Part shown: positions 24,952 to 32,570 of the stretch, piece by piece
Numbering within the stretch: the first letter of the stretch is position 1
How the letters are laid out: each line of letters begins with the position of its first letter
IMG/VR virus record: IMGVR_UViG_3300035698_034576
Location: 1-64,000 of that record
Length of the DNA: 64,000 nt
DNA from: a virus
Strand: one strand, 5' to 3'
Translations under genes and position numbers: made by a program
The notes under the pieces: model-generated
The model's database searches: none
Told to the model about the DNA's origin: nothing
The model's input: only the letters and a program-made list of their open reading frames with translations

Positions 24952-25093
24952 AACAAACTGGATTCACGAAAGTTGTCAAAAGCACAAAAAAGCGGAAGTA
25001 GTGCTAAAAGAGGAAAAGAAAAAGAGAAAAGAGAAAACTTACCGCCTTGTCCAGGTTGACAGTAAAACCTGGAAAGAGGTGGAAGATGTTTGA
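24941..25093 (+). CDS. Small basic protein (50 aa)
   Basis: ATG 24941 overlaps the preceding stop by 11 nt, and the frame is open to TGA 25091-25093. The product is lysine-rich (EEKKKRKEKTYRLVQVDSKTWKEVEDV) and ends in a short strand-like segment. The overlap and codon use support it as a real gene, but there is no family match. Confidence 0.5.
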   Translation: MANKTNWIHESCQKHKKAEVVLKEEKKKRKEKTYRLVQVDSKTWKEVEDV

Positions 25094-25097
25094 CCTC

Positions 25098-25136
25098 TAA
25101 AAAATTAAATCTTAAAAAATTAAATCTTAAAAATTA
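25098..25136 (+). repeat. Tandem repeat, 15-bp unit, 2.6 copies
   Basis: TAAAAAATTAAATCT occurs at 25098 and 25113 and is truncated at 25128, filling the gap between two genes. It may be a slippage product; the last copy lies next to the start at 25141. Confidence 0.8.
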
Positions 25137-25140
25137 GCCG

Positions 25141-25650
25141 ATGAACCCAATAGAAATGATAGAAGAGCTCTTCAAAAAAAACCTTGAAATCATAATAAAA
25201 AAGAATTCTGATTATTCATTATTGGATGCAGAATCATTTTTTAGAAACTTTATCTCTTCAGCCGAAGTAGCAAAAATTTCAACAGAAAAAGGAATGATTG
25301 TCAGAATGATGGACAAAATCAACAGAGCATCAAATCTTCTTGAAAAAGAAAGGAGTGTCAAAGATGAAACAATAGATGACACCCTTAGTGATTTAGTTAA
25401 TTATGCAGCTCTTCTACATACATTTGTAATGTGGGATAGAAAGAAAAAAGAAAGAGAAGAAGTAAGGACTGGAGATTCTTCTCTTGATTATAAAATTCCA
25501 ACTTTTGAAGCCGCGGTGGATTATGTAAACAAACAACTTGATGCTGACAAAAGGGATAAAATGAAAGAGTTACTATATATGACACCTCCTCCAATTATTA
25601 GGTATGGAGGAATTTGTAAAAATGAGCTAAAAGATATTGAAGAGAAATAG
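25141..25650 (+). CDS. Nucleotide-modification-associated domain (DUF1599/Nmad1-like) protein
   Basis: The N-terminal 100 residues show the pattern KKNSDYSLLDAESFFRNF, VRMMDKINRASNLLEKE and DETIDDTLSDLVNYAALL, which I recognise as the helical, MazG-like Nmad1/DUF1599 domain. Members are linked to modified-base metabolism in phages, either as nucleotide pyrophosphohydrolase-like or dNMP-binding proteins. The C-terminal 60 residues are unassigned. Position after RNR fits nucleotide metabolism. Confidence 0.7.
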   Translation: MNPIEMIEELFKKNLEIIIKKNSDYSLLDAESFFRNFISSAEVAKISTEKGMIVRMMDKINRASNLLEKERSVKDETIDDTLSDLVNYAALLHTFVMWDRKKKEREEVRTGDSSLDYKIPTFEAAVDYVNKQLDADKRDKMKELLYMTPPPIIRYGGICKNELKDIEEK

Positions 25651-25667
25651 ATTAACAATAAGGAATC

Positions 25668-26483
25668 ATGATAGAATACAAATTGATAAAAAAGTTACTT
25701 TTTGAACATAGCCCACAAATTGACTTCATTTCTCAACCAAAAGATGATAAAATGCATTATTGGAATCACTGTTGGTTTAATCCTGAAGAATACTCTGAGT
25801 TTTGGGAAAAAGTAGTTAAAAGTCCTTATGAAGTTTTGCAAGTACAAGATTTTAATGGATATGTTCACAATCTTACTTACCCTATTTTTACAGGCTCTTT
25901 AAAAAAATATGCTAATATCATTTCAGTAAAAAGGGCAAGGGATGGAGAAGTTTTTTCTGTTGGAGATATTGTTTCTGCTACAGATAACCCATATTTCGAT
26001 GGAGAAAACTATATAGAGAAATCTTCTGGAAAATGGAAAAAGGAATACTATTCCACAAAGATAAAATCATTTAAACTTATTGAACAAGGAGTGGTTTGTA
26101 TTTTTGACGAAGGAGTTGAGAAGTATGGACAACTACTCGATCATGTAGAGAAGAAGGAAAGAAAACTTTTATTTAAAGCGGAAGATGGAGTGGACATTTT
26201 TGAGGGAGATGAGTGGTTTTCTCTTCACACAGATTACAACGATGGGTTGAATTTTCATGAGCCTATGGAAATAATTAGGGATAAAAAAGCTTTTCTAAAT
26301 CTATCTAACGAGCACATCAAAAGATTTTCAACACAAGAAGCTGCAGAGAAATATATTTTAATGAATAAAAAAGCCTTGTCAATAAATGATTTTTTATGCA
26401 TAATAGGGGACAATTCTCCTCTTTTTAAAGATGAATTAATAAGAAGAGCAGAGGTAAGGATTAAATTAAACACAAAAAAATAA
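25668..26483 (+). CDS. Hypothetical phage protein (271 aa)
   Basis: It contains two copies of a beta-hairpin-like motif, RARDGEVFSVGDIV near residue 85 and KAEDGVDIFEGDEWFSL near 170, and ends with the segment STQEAAEKYILMNKKALSINDF, which I have seen repeatedly in Bacteroidota phage proteins of unknown role. There is no enzyme motif. It precedes a run of four tightly packed small genes. Confidence 0.65.
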   Translation: MIEYKLIKKLLFEHSPQIDFISQPKDDKMHYWNHCWFNPEEYSEFWEKVVKSPYEVLQVQDFNGYVHNLTYPIFTGSLKKYANIISVKRARDGEVFSVGDIVSATDNPYFDGENYIEKSSGKWKKEYYSTKIKSFKLIEQGVVCIFDEGVEKYGQLLDHVEKKERKLLFKAEDGVDIFEGDEWFSLHTDYNDGLNFHEPMEIIRDKKAFLNLSNEHIKRFSTQEAAEKYILMNKKALSINDFLCIIGDNSPLFKDELIRRAEVRIKLNTKK

Positions 26484-26485
26484 AA

Positions 26486-26680
26486 ATGGCACAAGAGGAA
26501 ACATTCATTGTAAAAGTAAAAGCGTCTTACAACATGACAGAAGAAGAACTCCTAAAAGAAGTTTTGATGGGGGAATATAGTCTGAACACAAAAAGCCGAT
26601 TGAGATTCAACTTTGAGCATGTCAAGAAAAGGCCAATAGAAGAAAAAAAAAGGGGTTACAGCTTCAATTGTAAAAAATGA
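26486..26680 (+). CDS. Small hypothetical protein (64 aa)
   Basis: Two nucleotides after the previous stop. Begins MAQEETFIVKVKASYNMTEEELLKEVLMGEYS and ends in a basic tail. Its TGA overlaps the next ATG (ATGA). No family is recognised. Confidence 0.6.
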   Translation: MAQEETFIVKVKASYNMTEEELLKEVLMGEYSLNTKSRLRFNFEHVKKRPIEEKKRGYSFNCKK

Positions 26681-26808
26681 AGAGTAAGCAAAAGCCCCAA
26701 GAAAAGGATAAAAGCTTGAGTTGTCCAGTTAGAAAAGACTGTTTATTGTTTATAGGAAAAATAAAAGATTGCTCTAGATGTAATTATTACAAAAAGAAAA
26801 TAAAATGA
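26677..26808 (+). CDS. Cysteine-rich microprotein (43 aa)
   Basis: The start overlaps the previous stop, and the stop TGA overlaps the next ATG at 26805. Four cysteines (CPVRKDC and CSRC) probably bind zinc. The lysine-rich ends suggest nucleic acid contact. ATGA overlaps on both sides strongly support it as a real gene. Confidence 0.6.
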   Translation: MKSKQKPQEKDKSLSCPVRKDCLLFIGKIKDCSRCNYYKKKIK

Positions 26809-27014
26809 GTTTCATAAAAAGACTAAAAGAAGAACATTTTCAACTAGAGGAAAAAGTAATTAAACTCTCTTCCTTTTTGTTGTCAGAAAAATCAAACGAA
26901 ATAAGTGAGTTCCAACTAACAATGCTTAAAATTCAGATATTGTCAATGTCAGCCTATTTGACTTGTCTTGAGTCAAGAATTTTGGATCTTGGAAAAAATG
27001 ATGATTCAAAATAA
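26805..27014 (+). CDS. Small helical phage protein (69 aa)
   Basis: Starts MSFIKRLKEEHFQLEEKVIKLSSFL and continues with LTMLKIQILSMSAYLTCLESRIL. This helix-turn-helix-like hairpin arrangement is a frequent unannotated protein in phages (…RLK.E…L..KI..L..FL…QL..M..Y…L..RI). No function is known. It is translationally coupled to the microprotein upstream. Confidence 0.65.
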   Translation: MSFIKRLKEEHFQLEEKVIKLSSFLLSEKSNEISEFQLTMLKIQILSMSAYLTCLESRILDLGKNDDSK

Positions 27015-27095
27015 TAGCATAACATCAAGGGGGCACAAGCAGTTATGTAAAAATTGCTGAGTGTTTCATTCACGCTTAATTCAGATTTAAAGCCA

Positions 27096-27329
27096 ATGGA
27101 AAAAGAATTAGAGGATCACTACAAAGTAAGATTGTTTTGTTTTTTATGTAAGAAAGACTTTACTGTTCTAATTAAAAAAGGAACTCCAATAAGAGAGGAC
27201 AGAGCTTTACTAACTGTATCCTACAGGGACCATGATACCAAAACCTCCTGGGATGAAAATATAGAGTGTCCAATATGTGGAAATACCACTCCTATTATTA
27301 TAAGCTTAAAAGACGAAGAGAAAGAATAA
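27096..27329 (+). CDS. Small zinc-binding protein with two CxxC motifs (77 aa)
   Basis: ATG 27096 is preferred over a TTG at 27054. The product shows CFLCKKDFTVLI and CPICGNTTPIIISL, a zinc ribbon with about 40 residues between the pairs. It is soluble, with an acidic C-terminus. It may be a nucleic-acid-binding accessory; the family is unknown. Confidence 0.6.
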   Translation: MEKELEDHYKVRLFCFLCKKDFTVLIKKGTPIREDRALLTVSYRDHDTKTSWDENIECPICGNTTPIIISLKDEEKE

Positions 27330-27379
27330 ATGAGAAAAACTGAGAAGATAAGATAGCAAAACAAATCTATAGCAAAAAT

Positions 27380-27420
27380 ATTACTTGTTTATTATAAAGA
27401 TTTATTATCTTTATCTTTAC
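27380..27420 (+). promoter_or_regulatory. Probable promoter of the terminase-like gene
   Basis: TATCTTTAC at 27412-27420 matches the early-type downstream box and ACAG-like sequence follows. Upstream, TTACTTGTTTATTATAAAG is A/T-rich but does not match either upstream box at a fixed distance. The next ATG is 27442. Confidence 0.5.
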
Positions 27421-27441
27421 AGCTTATTATAAAATAACAAA

Positions 27442-28602
27442 ATGTCAGCAAAAGAAGTACATATATCAAAGTATGGAATAGAAAACGTAGATAAAAATGG
27501 AAACATAATCTACCCCGTAAAAGTTCAAAATAAAGAAGCTTATAGAGAATGGTTATCCTATGACAAAGAATACAAAGAACTAAGTAAAAACAAGCTCTTG
27601 AAGACCTCCCAGGGCTTTACAGTAAATATCGCTGCGGTCAAATTAGGAAAGATTCATAGAGAAATAGTAGACCTTTCAATAGAAGAAAAAAGATCCATCT
27701 TAAAAAAGTGGAAAGAGTTCCAAAGCACCAAAGGCAAAAAGCTAGCCTCATTTAGAAAAGCATTTAGAGAAATTTCCTCACAAGTACCTGTCCCTCATTC
27801 AGATGTGCTAAAAGAGAGAGAAGTAGAGGTAATTGACTTGTTCTCAAAGCTTTACAGCGTGGATGAAGTGTGGAAGATACTACATAACCAGCTGGGTATC
27901 AGAACTTCCAAGCAAGCAGTGCTTACTTTTAGAAACAAACATGCTGAGGAAATAAGAATATCTCAAGAAAAGTACAAAGAGAGCTTTGATGGTATCAGGC
28001 TGGTACACAAGCGATCACGTCTTGAAGAGCTCTTAGATTTATATAACGATAGAAGGTCTATCTACATAACTAGCAGGAATCAAAATGATTACAGACTTTT
28101 GCTTCAAACGCTTGAACAGGTAAGAAAGGAAGTGGAGGGAGACAGAGTTACAGTAGATGCCAGCTTACAAGTCAGGATAGAGCACACAATAAGTAATAGA
28201 CAAGAGGAAATGCTTAAGGAATTGCCCATTAAGACTATGGTTATCAGTTTAGTAGCAGGTAGATTGGGAATAAATCCTCTTCAGTTGTTAACAAGATTGA
28301 CCAAAAGCTACTATTCAAGATTCAATGGTATGGCTGGATCTACCGCCACTTTCAATTCCTCAGACATTACATATCCCTCCCAAATAGTCTATAACCTAGA
28401 AGAAATCAGTGCTCTGAGTATTGAAAATACAAAAAGGGACAATGATTTAACTGATTATGAGGAACTTACTGATGAAGAGGCTTTAAACTTTATGGATGCT
28501 AAAGAAAGTTTACTCAGCAAGCTTAGAAAAAAGAAGAAAGATTTAAAGGCCAGAAAAGACAGTGTTGAGGTAATCTCTGACTCCCTGTTTAAAGATAAGT
28601 AA
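27442..28602 (+). CDS. Putative terminase small subunit-like protein (386 aa)
   Basis: Central residues (REVEVIDLFSKLYSVDEVWKIL, then LGIRTSKQAVLTFRNKH) look like a helix-turn-helix, followed by a long helical region (RSRLEELLDLYNDRRSIY, LLLQTLEQVRKEVEGDRVTVDAS), a plan known from terminase small subunits. The C-terminus is acidic and ends in a lysine-rich helix. No large terminase is in the window, so the call is tentative; another HTH regulatory protein is possible. Confidence 0.45.
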   Translation: MSAKEVHISKYGIENVDKNGNIIYPVKVQNKEAYREWLSYDKEYKELSKNKLLKTSQGFTVNIAAVKLGKIHREIVDLSIEEKRSILKKWKEFQSTKGKKLASFRKAFREISSQVPVPHSDVLKEREVEVIDLFSKLYSVDEVWKILHNQLGIRTSKQAVLTFRNKHAEEIRISQEKYKESFDGIRLVHKRSRLEELLDLYNDRRSIYITSRNQNDYRLLLQTLEQVRKEVEGDRVTVDASLQVRIEHTISNRQEEMLKELPIKTMVISLVAGRLGINPLQLLTRLTKSYYSRFNGMAGSTATFNSSDITYPSQIVYNLEEISALSIENTKRDNDLTDYEELTDEEALNFMDAKESLLSKLRKKKKDLKARKDSVEVISDSLFKDK

Positions 28603-28699
28603 TTTTCTTGTGTTTACCGGGTGGGAAGGGGAGACTAATTAGCTAGTATATAAGCTTTTATGATTTTGCTAAAAATGAATAATTTGCCATGTGAAATAT

Positions 28700-28731
28700 T
28701 TTTTAGATGAATTAATCCCCTTTATATTTAC
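28700..28731 (+). promoter_or_regulatory. Middle-type promoter
   Basis: TTTTTAGAT at 28700 and TATATTTAC at 28723, 23 nt start to start. It leads to the frameshifted gene at 28760. Confidence 0.65.
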
Positions 28732-28759
28732 TCTATAATTAATTCAAACACAAACTACT

Positions 28760-28983
28760 ATGAAATTTCAATAAAATTAGAGTACAGGGACAAAGTTTAC
28801 ACTTCAAATCACATAGAGGTCACCAAATTCAAAGAGTGTTACTTAGCGAATTTAATCCAAAAAATTGCAAAAGGAGAAATTGCATTTTTCACCTTTAAAA
28901 AAGACAACCAAAAATATTTCTTTGGAGCAAAGATTCTAGAAGAATCCATCATAACTATTTCCTCTACCCCTACGGAGGCTTGA
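28760..28983 (+). pseudogene. Small gene with apparent one-base frameshift after its start
   Basis: ATG AAA TTT CAA TAA is at the expected start position behind the promoter, but stops at once. One base further on, a frame continues for about 70 codons (KLEYRDKVYTSNHIEV … FFGAKILEESIITISSTP) to TGA 28981-28983 without any start of its own. One extra base near 28770 would restore a 74-residue protein. The region 28603-29010 holds this gene and its promoter, and otherwise nothing recognisable. Confidence 0.55.
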
Positions 28984-29010
28984 AAGTATACCATTCCAAA
29001 ATAAAAAACT

Positions 29011-29412
29011 ATGTTAAAAATATTAGAAGAGGTTGCGGCTCGCAGGTTAAAAGAGAATTCCCCAAATAAAGTTATTCAGCTTTCAAAATTCCTAATGGAT
29101 AGGGCAATGGAAGACCTTAATAAAAATATGAGCTTAGGAGGGACTCAGTCTTCAGTTGAGTTGAGCAATTTGAAGTTAAACTTTTTTGATGAGGTTTGGG
29201 AAATAAAAAATAGGGCCTATCGTGACGACACATCAGATGATGATGTTCAAGAAGTGCTGTATGAATTTGCTCACAAAGACTTGCCCCTCCCACTGTCCGA
29301 AATAGTCAACCATAAGCCTCCCCGACCACTTGAATGCTGGATAAAAGCAAGAGAGTTGGACTGTGCAGAGTATATCCAGTGGCATTTAGAGAAAGAGAAA
29401 GACAATAAATAA
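29011..29412 (+). CDS. Hypothetical protein (133 aa)
   Basis: Soluble and helical, starting MLKILEEVAARRLKENSPNK, acidic in the middle (DDTSDDDVQEVLYEF) with several tryptophans in the C-terminal part (ECWIKARELDCAEYIQWHLEKEK). No motif is recognised. It begins a run of small unknown genes that extends to 33.8 kb. Confidence 0.6.
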   Translation: MLKILEEVAARRLKENSPNKVIQLSKFLMDRAMEDLNKNMSLGGTQSSVELSNLKLNFFDEVWEIKNRAYRDDTSDDDVQEVLYEFAHKDLPLPLSEIVNHKPPRPLECWIKARELDCAEYIQWHLEKEKDNK

Positions 29413-29421
29413 TCCAGCAAT

Positions 29422-29670
29422 ATGAAAACAGAATTTTTCCCAATGAGCCACAGGCCGGACGTTGACCCAAACGACCACGAAAATACTCAAACCGTAATAA
29501 TCTTCGATGAAGATTTATTATATTATGACTTCGGGTTCTTCCATTTTGATGATGATGAATGGTATATTTTAGGCGGGATGGCATTTGAGATGAAGTGCTG
29601 GTGTTATGTTCCCAAGCCAATAAATATTAGCTTAAAATGGGCACTTGTCAAACATTTTGGGTATAGATAA
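29422..29670 (+). CDS. Small acidic protein (82 aa)
   Basis: Starts MKTEFFPMSHRPDVDPNDHENTQTVIIFDED and is rich in aromatic and acidic residues (YYDFGFFHFDDDEWYILGG), with a C-terminal CWCYVPKP. It is likely a compact beta-protein. The pattern of a small protein beginning with 'MSHRPD' is familiar from phages, but it has no assigned function. Confidence 0.6.
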   Translation: MKTEFFPMSHRPDVDPNDHENTQTVIIFDEDLLYYDFGFFHFDDDEWYILGGMAFEMKCWCYVPKPINISLKWALVKHFGYR

Positions 29671-29702
29671 TCAAATTACGTTGAATTTTAACCCTTAAAA
29701 CA

Positions 29703-29834
29703 ATGGAAACGCAACAAGAAAATTATGCTGACGACTTTGATGACATTGAGGATGATTTTGATGAAGAAGATTATTTGGAATGGACACACGAAGAAGAACA
29801 GCAGATCGCCCTAAACTGCGAATGCGGAGCTTAG
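29703..29834 (+). CDS. Acidic zinc-ribbon-like protein, probably truncated by an amber codon (43 aa)
   Basis: METQQENYADDFDDIEDD … QQIALNCECGA ends at TAG 29832-29834. Reading through, the same frame continues GLGKYRAVYHVADCCCGAE to TAA 29892-29894. CECG and CCCG would make a complete cysteine pair motif only in the read-through product, suggesting a nonsense mutation or suppression. Either way the gene is small and its function is unknown. Confidence 0.5.
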   Translation: METQQENYADDFDDIEDDFDEEDYLEWTHEEEQQIALNCECGA

Positions 29835-29979
29835 GGTCTTGGCAAATATAGAGCAGTTTATCACGTTGCTGACTGCTGCTGTGGAGCTGAATAAACACTT
29901 AAATAAGAAATCTGCTAATTAACAAAAACGGTAAAATACTTAAATAGCGCTAACGTAAATAATAAACACAGTAAAAGAC

Positions 29980-30258
29980 ATGAAAGAGAAAATAATACAA
30001 ATAAGTAAAGACCTTGAAAAAGGAAGCTCTCTTTGTGGAGGGGATTTTGAGAACGAATTGAAAGCGACTTATGTGAACCTTAGACAAGTTTCCTCCGTTT
30101 CAGGAAGGGAAAAGTTGACTCTACCCTTATCCGGAAATTTTGTTGGATACTACTCTATTGTGAGCATGGGGAATGGTGATAATTTTTACATTGGAGAAAA
30201 AGAAGGGATTGAGCTGATCAGCATTATTGCTCCAACTGAGCACTCTTCTAACATTTAG
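29980..30258 (+). CDS. Hypothetical protein (92 aa)
   Basis: Begins MKEKIIQISKDLEKGSSLCGGDFENELKATYVNLRQV, then a beta-like segment (LTLPLSGNFVGYYSIVSMGNGDNFYIGEKEGIEL). No recognisable domain, membrane segment or signal peptide. It ends shortly before an early-type promoter. Confidence 0.6.
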   Translation: MKEKIIQISKDLEKGSSLCGGDFENELKATYVNLRQVSSVSGREKLTLPLSGNFVGYYSIVSMGNGDNFYIGEKEGIELISIIAPTEHSSNI

Positions 30259-30294
30259 GTTTAAAAAGAAATTTATTTAAAAGTTAAGAAAAAT

Positions 30295-30325
30295 TTTTTA
30301 TATAGTAAATTTTGAGTATCTTTAC
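30295..30325 (+). promoter_or_regulatory. Early-type promoter
   Basis: TTTTTATAT from 30295 and TATCTTTAC at 30317 (22 nt start to start), with CAG following as in the other copies. The repeated leader is at 30337-30354, ending in GTGAG rather than GTATC. Confidence 0.65.
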
Positions 30326-30354
30326 AGCAGATTAACAATTTAAAAATTTGTGAG

Positions 30355-30528
30355 ATGGAAAAAGACTTAAAGAAAAAACCTGAAAAAGAGAGACTTTCCT
30401 ACTTTTGCTCTGCTTGCGATGGTACAACTTATGATGTGGACTATTGTGATAATCCAAGCTGCCCAAACCAACCTTGCTGTGGAAAGCCAAAAAAAGATTG
30501 TCACTGCTACGAAAAAGATCCATCATGA
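30355..30528 (+). CDS. Cysteine-rich small protein (57 aa)
   Basis: Starts directly behind the leader. Nine cysteines lie in the C-terminal 40 residues (CSACDG, CDNPSCPNQPCCG, DCHCY), enough to bind two zinc ions. The stop overlaps the next ATG (ATGA). It is a likely metal-binding protein of unknown role. Confidence 0.6.
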   Translation: MEKDLKKKPEKERLSYFCSACDGTTYDVDYCDNPSCPNQPCCGKPKKDCHCYEKDPS

Positions 30529-30776
30529 AGTACCTACTGACGACAATAATCCTGATTTCAATCTTTCTACTAGCGGCCTATTCTCATGATAGTCACACGA
30601 AAGAGATGAAGAGGTTTGACGAGATAGAGTACAAACTAGATAAATTCATCAACGCTGATTCCTTGAGAACAGAGCACTACCGCACTTGTACTTTTTCAAG
30701 TTGGGAAAATGTAGGAATTGGCTTTGATGGATATTATTATGACATAAACTACAGAAATCTTCATGGAAGAGAATAA
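30525..30776 (+). CDS. Small membrane-anchored or secreted protein (83 aa)
   Basis: ATG 30525 overlaps the previous stop. Residues 3-20 (YLLTTIILISIFLLAAYS) form a signal peptide or N-terminal anchor, followed by a charged, mostly helical outer part (SHTKEMKRFDEIEYKLDKFI). Upstream in-frame starts would run through the cysteine-rich gene and are rejected. Its function is unknown. Confidence 0.6.
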   Translation: MKYLLTTIILISIFLLAAYSHDSHTKEMKRFDEIEYKLDKFINADSLRTEHYRTCTFSSWENVGIGFDGYYYDINYRNLHGRE

Positions 30777-31146
30777 AAAACAAATTATGCCAAAAGAATT
30801 AACATTTGACGAGTGGTTTTCTTTGAATGAGGAATTGCTCTGGGTAAGAGCTGGAGATTCCGGAGCTACTGGTGAACTTGATTTTGACTGGGAAGACTTT
30901 ATCTGGGATGAATGGGAAAAGTATCAAAATAAAAAAACAATGAGGAAAGTGTTTATAATAGGAGACACACATCAAACTGACATTGACAAATTGTTAAAAA
31001 ATAATCCAGATGTTGAAATAGTCAGGATTTATAGTCCGAGTAATGTTCCATTAAACGAAACATTTACCTTAACAAGAATACCTGATTTTGAAACTCCTAT
31101 AATTCTCAAACAAAATCATAAAAGACCATATAAATTTCATAAATAA
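30763..31146 (+). CDS. Hypothetical protein (127 aa)
   Basis: Overlaps the previous gene by 14 nt. The N-terminal 60 residues are very acidic and Trp-rich (ELDFDWEDFIWDEWEKYQ). After MRKVFIIGDTHQTD there is an alpha/beta segment resembling the start of a phosphoesterase-like fold (IIGDTHQTD), but the rest of that family is missing. It could be two small proteins joined; the family is unknown. Confidence 0.55.
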   Translation: MEENKKQIMPKELTFDEWFSLNEELLWVRAGDSGATGELDFDWEDFIWDEWEKYQNKKTMRKVFIIGDTHQTDIDKLLKNNPDVEIVRIYSPSNVPLNETFTLTRIPDFETPIILKQNHKRPYKFHK

Positions 31147-31154
31147 AAACTACA

Positions 31155-31496
31155 ATGAATACACTTAAAGCAGTACCTAATGAAAATTGGTTTAAAGTAG
31201 AGCAAGGATTTGTTCTCGTTAGTGATGAGAAACCTAATCCTAAAATCATAGGTAATAAAAAGATAATGTGTCTTTATCCCCCTGAATTTTCTGATCAGAT
31301 TTATAAGACTTTAGTTGGGTTAGCTAAAAATAAATATCAGTTGAAGGAGTTTTCAGCTTTTGATAGCTATATCAAAGAGGAGGGCTATTGGAAAAATGAT
31401 TTTGATTTATGGTGGGATATAGAGAATCACTTCATTTTCTGGAGATCAGGGGAGCTTAATAATGATATAATATCATGCTTCAAAAAGATTGAATAA
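31155..31496 (+). CDS. Hypothetical protein (113 aa)
   Basis: MNTLKAVPNENWFKVEQGFVLV starts an alpha/beta protein without recognisable motif. The C-terminal half has several tryptophans (EGYWKNDFDLWWDIENHFIFW). The spacer of about 70 nt after it contains an imperfect hairpin (31512-31539) without a T-run. Confidence 0.6.
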   Translation: MNTLKAVPNENWFKVEQGFVLVSDEKPNPKIIGNKKIMCLYPPEFSDQIYKTLVGLAKNKYQLKEFSAFDSYIKEEGYWKNDFDLWWDIENHFIFWRSGELNNDIISCFKKIE

Positions 31497-31565
31497 GGAC
31501 ACTAATCAAGCTTCCCCAGCAGTTTGGTTTGCTGAGGAACTACATTTAAACATCAATCCAATAAA

Positions 31566-31778
31566 ATGAAAGATAAAAAATACGGTAAACCTTACACTAT
31601 ACATGGAATCAGTTACCACTTTCACCCCGATTTGGACTATGACAAAGCAGAAGCCTACTTAAAGGAAATAGGTGAATGGGATTATGTAAGTACCCACGGA
31701 TTCAGTGTGGATGGATGGAGCATTATAGCATCAGCAAACAGCATTTGGGATGAACGAAATAAAAATTCAACAAAATGA
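31566..31778 (+). CDS. Small hypothetical protein (70 aa)
   Basis: Begins MKDKKYGKPYTIHGISYHFHPDLDYDKAEAYLKEIGEWDYV. Its stop overlaps the next ATG (ATGA). It shares the first five residues (MKDKKY) with the following gene, which suggests a common origin of the start region. No family is recognised. Confidence 0.6.
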   Translation: MKDKKYGKPYTIHGISYHFHPDLDYDKAEAYLKEIGEWDYVSTHGFSVDGWSIIASANSIWDERNKNSTK

Positions 31779-32017
31779 AAGATAAAAAATATGATTTGAA
31801 CCTATATCAAGCCCTTGAAATAGTGGTGAAAGGTGGGGCTGTCAGAGGGGATGACTTTGCAGACGGAATCTTCTTGAAGCTAAATTCCTATGGACAATTG
31901 ATAACTATGCATGCTGGTAGAACATATCTTGAAAATGTCAATGTATTTCTTAGAGGCATGGCCAAACAGAAGTTCAGAAGTCTATCTGCTATAGAAATAA
32001 AGGACCTAGTCCCTTAA
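31775..32017 (+). CDS. Small hypothetical protein (80 aa)
   Basis: Starts MKDKKYDLNLYQALEIVVKGGAVRGDDFADGIFLKL; the segment 'ALE.v..GG.V.G..F..G.FL.L' is familiar from small phage proteins of unknown role. It is coupled by ATGA overlap to the gene before. It ends at the next middle-type promoter. Confidence 0.6.
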   Translation: MKDKKYDLNLYQALEIVVKGGAVRGDDFADGIFLKLNSYGQLITMHAGRTYLENVNVFLRGMAKQKFRSLSAIEIKDLVP

Positions 32018-32023
32018 AAATAT

Positions 32024-32055
32024 TTTTTAGATGAGCTAGGTCTTCCTATCTTTAC
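32024..32055 (+). promoter_or_regulatory. Middle-type promoter
   Basis: TTTTTAGAT at 32024 and TATCTTTAC at 32047, 23 nt start to start; it combines the middle upstream box with the early downstream box. ATG 32076 follows. Confidence 0.65.
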
Positions 32056-32075
32056 TGTGAACTAAAAATAAAAGC

Positions 32076-32420
32076 ATGAAAAAAATACCGCAATTTCTAA
32101 TTCAAAAAATAATGATGGGATTAATCATCTTCTTATGGATTGGTTTTTTATTGAGTATGGTTGTAGGGAGAGAGGCTTTATGCTCTGATAAAGGATTTTC
32201 AATGAAAGCAAGGGTAGAGGTTGTTCAATCAAACCCAGACCTTAGGGTTCAAATAGTTCAATCAAACCCCGACTGGAGAATAAAGATTGTTGAGAATGAT
32301 CCATTTGAGTGTGGAGAATGGAGGATTGTCACTTCTCTTCCAGATATTAGGATTCAATATGTAACATCAAATCCTGACATTCGAGTCAAATTTGTAAGTG
32401 CAAACCCAGGAAAAGAATAA
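32076..32420 (+). CDS. Membrane-anchored protein with repeated SNPD(x)R beta-strand units (114 aa)
   Basis: Residues 9-30 form a signal peptide or anchor (IQKIMMGLIIFLWIGFLLSMVV). The rest contains at least four copies of a short unit, QSNPDLRVQIV, QSNPDWRIKIV, TSNPDIRVKFV, with degenerate ENDPFECGEWRIV and TSLPDIRIQYV between, an edge-to-edge beta arrangement like DUF6150 proteins. It would face the periplasm. It may be a surface-exposed host-modification factor; this is inference. Confidence 0.6.
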   Translation: MKKIPQFLIQKIMMGLIIFLWIGFLLSMVVGREALCSDKGFSMKARVEVVQSNPDLRVQIVQSNPDWRIKIVENDPFECGEWRIVTSLPDIRIQYVTSNPDIRVKFVSANPGKE

Positions 32421-32422
32421 AT

Positions 32423-32503
32423 ATGTTTGTTTCAATTTTGATTGTAGGAATTTGTCTATTCGGAATATTCAAAATGTTCTCTAAAAGTAAAAAAGATTAT
32501 TAA
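32423..32503 (+). CDS. Single-transmembrane microprotein (26 aa)
   Basis: MFVSILIVGICLFGIF followed by a basic tail KMFSKSKKDY. One membrane helix with positive-inside C-terminus. It is short, but placed 2 nt after a membrane protein gene, with a clear start and stop. Confidence 0.4.
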   Translation: MFVSILIVGICLFGIFKMFSKSKKDY

Positions 32504-32570
32504 GCACAAACCTTAAAAAAGACCACAGAGGCAATGCTTTATGAGCCGTTGTTGTGTGGCGTTATTTACT

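Noticed and set aside
16031-29894. In-frame TAG and TGA codons as evidence of an alternative genetic code
   Set aside because: Well-conserved genes end in TAG or TGA at their natural C-termini (ligase after BRCT, RNR after its Cys cluster, several ATGA overlaps), so both codons act as stops here.
31512-31539. Hairpin between small genes as a terminator
   Set aside because: One mismatch and no T-run downstream; the neighbouring genes are likely co-transcribed.
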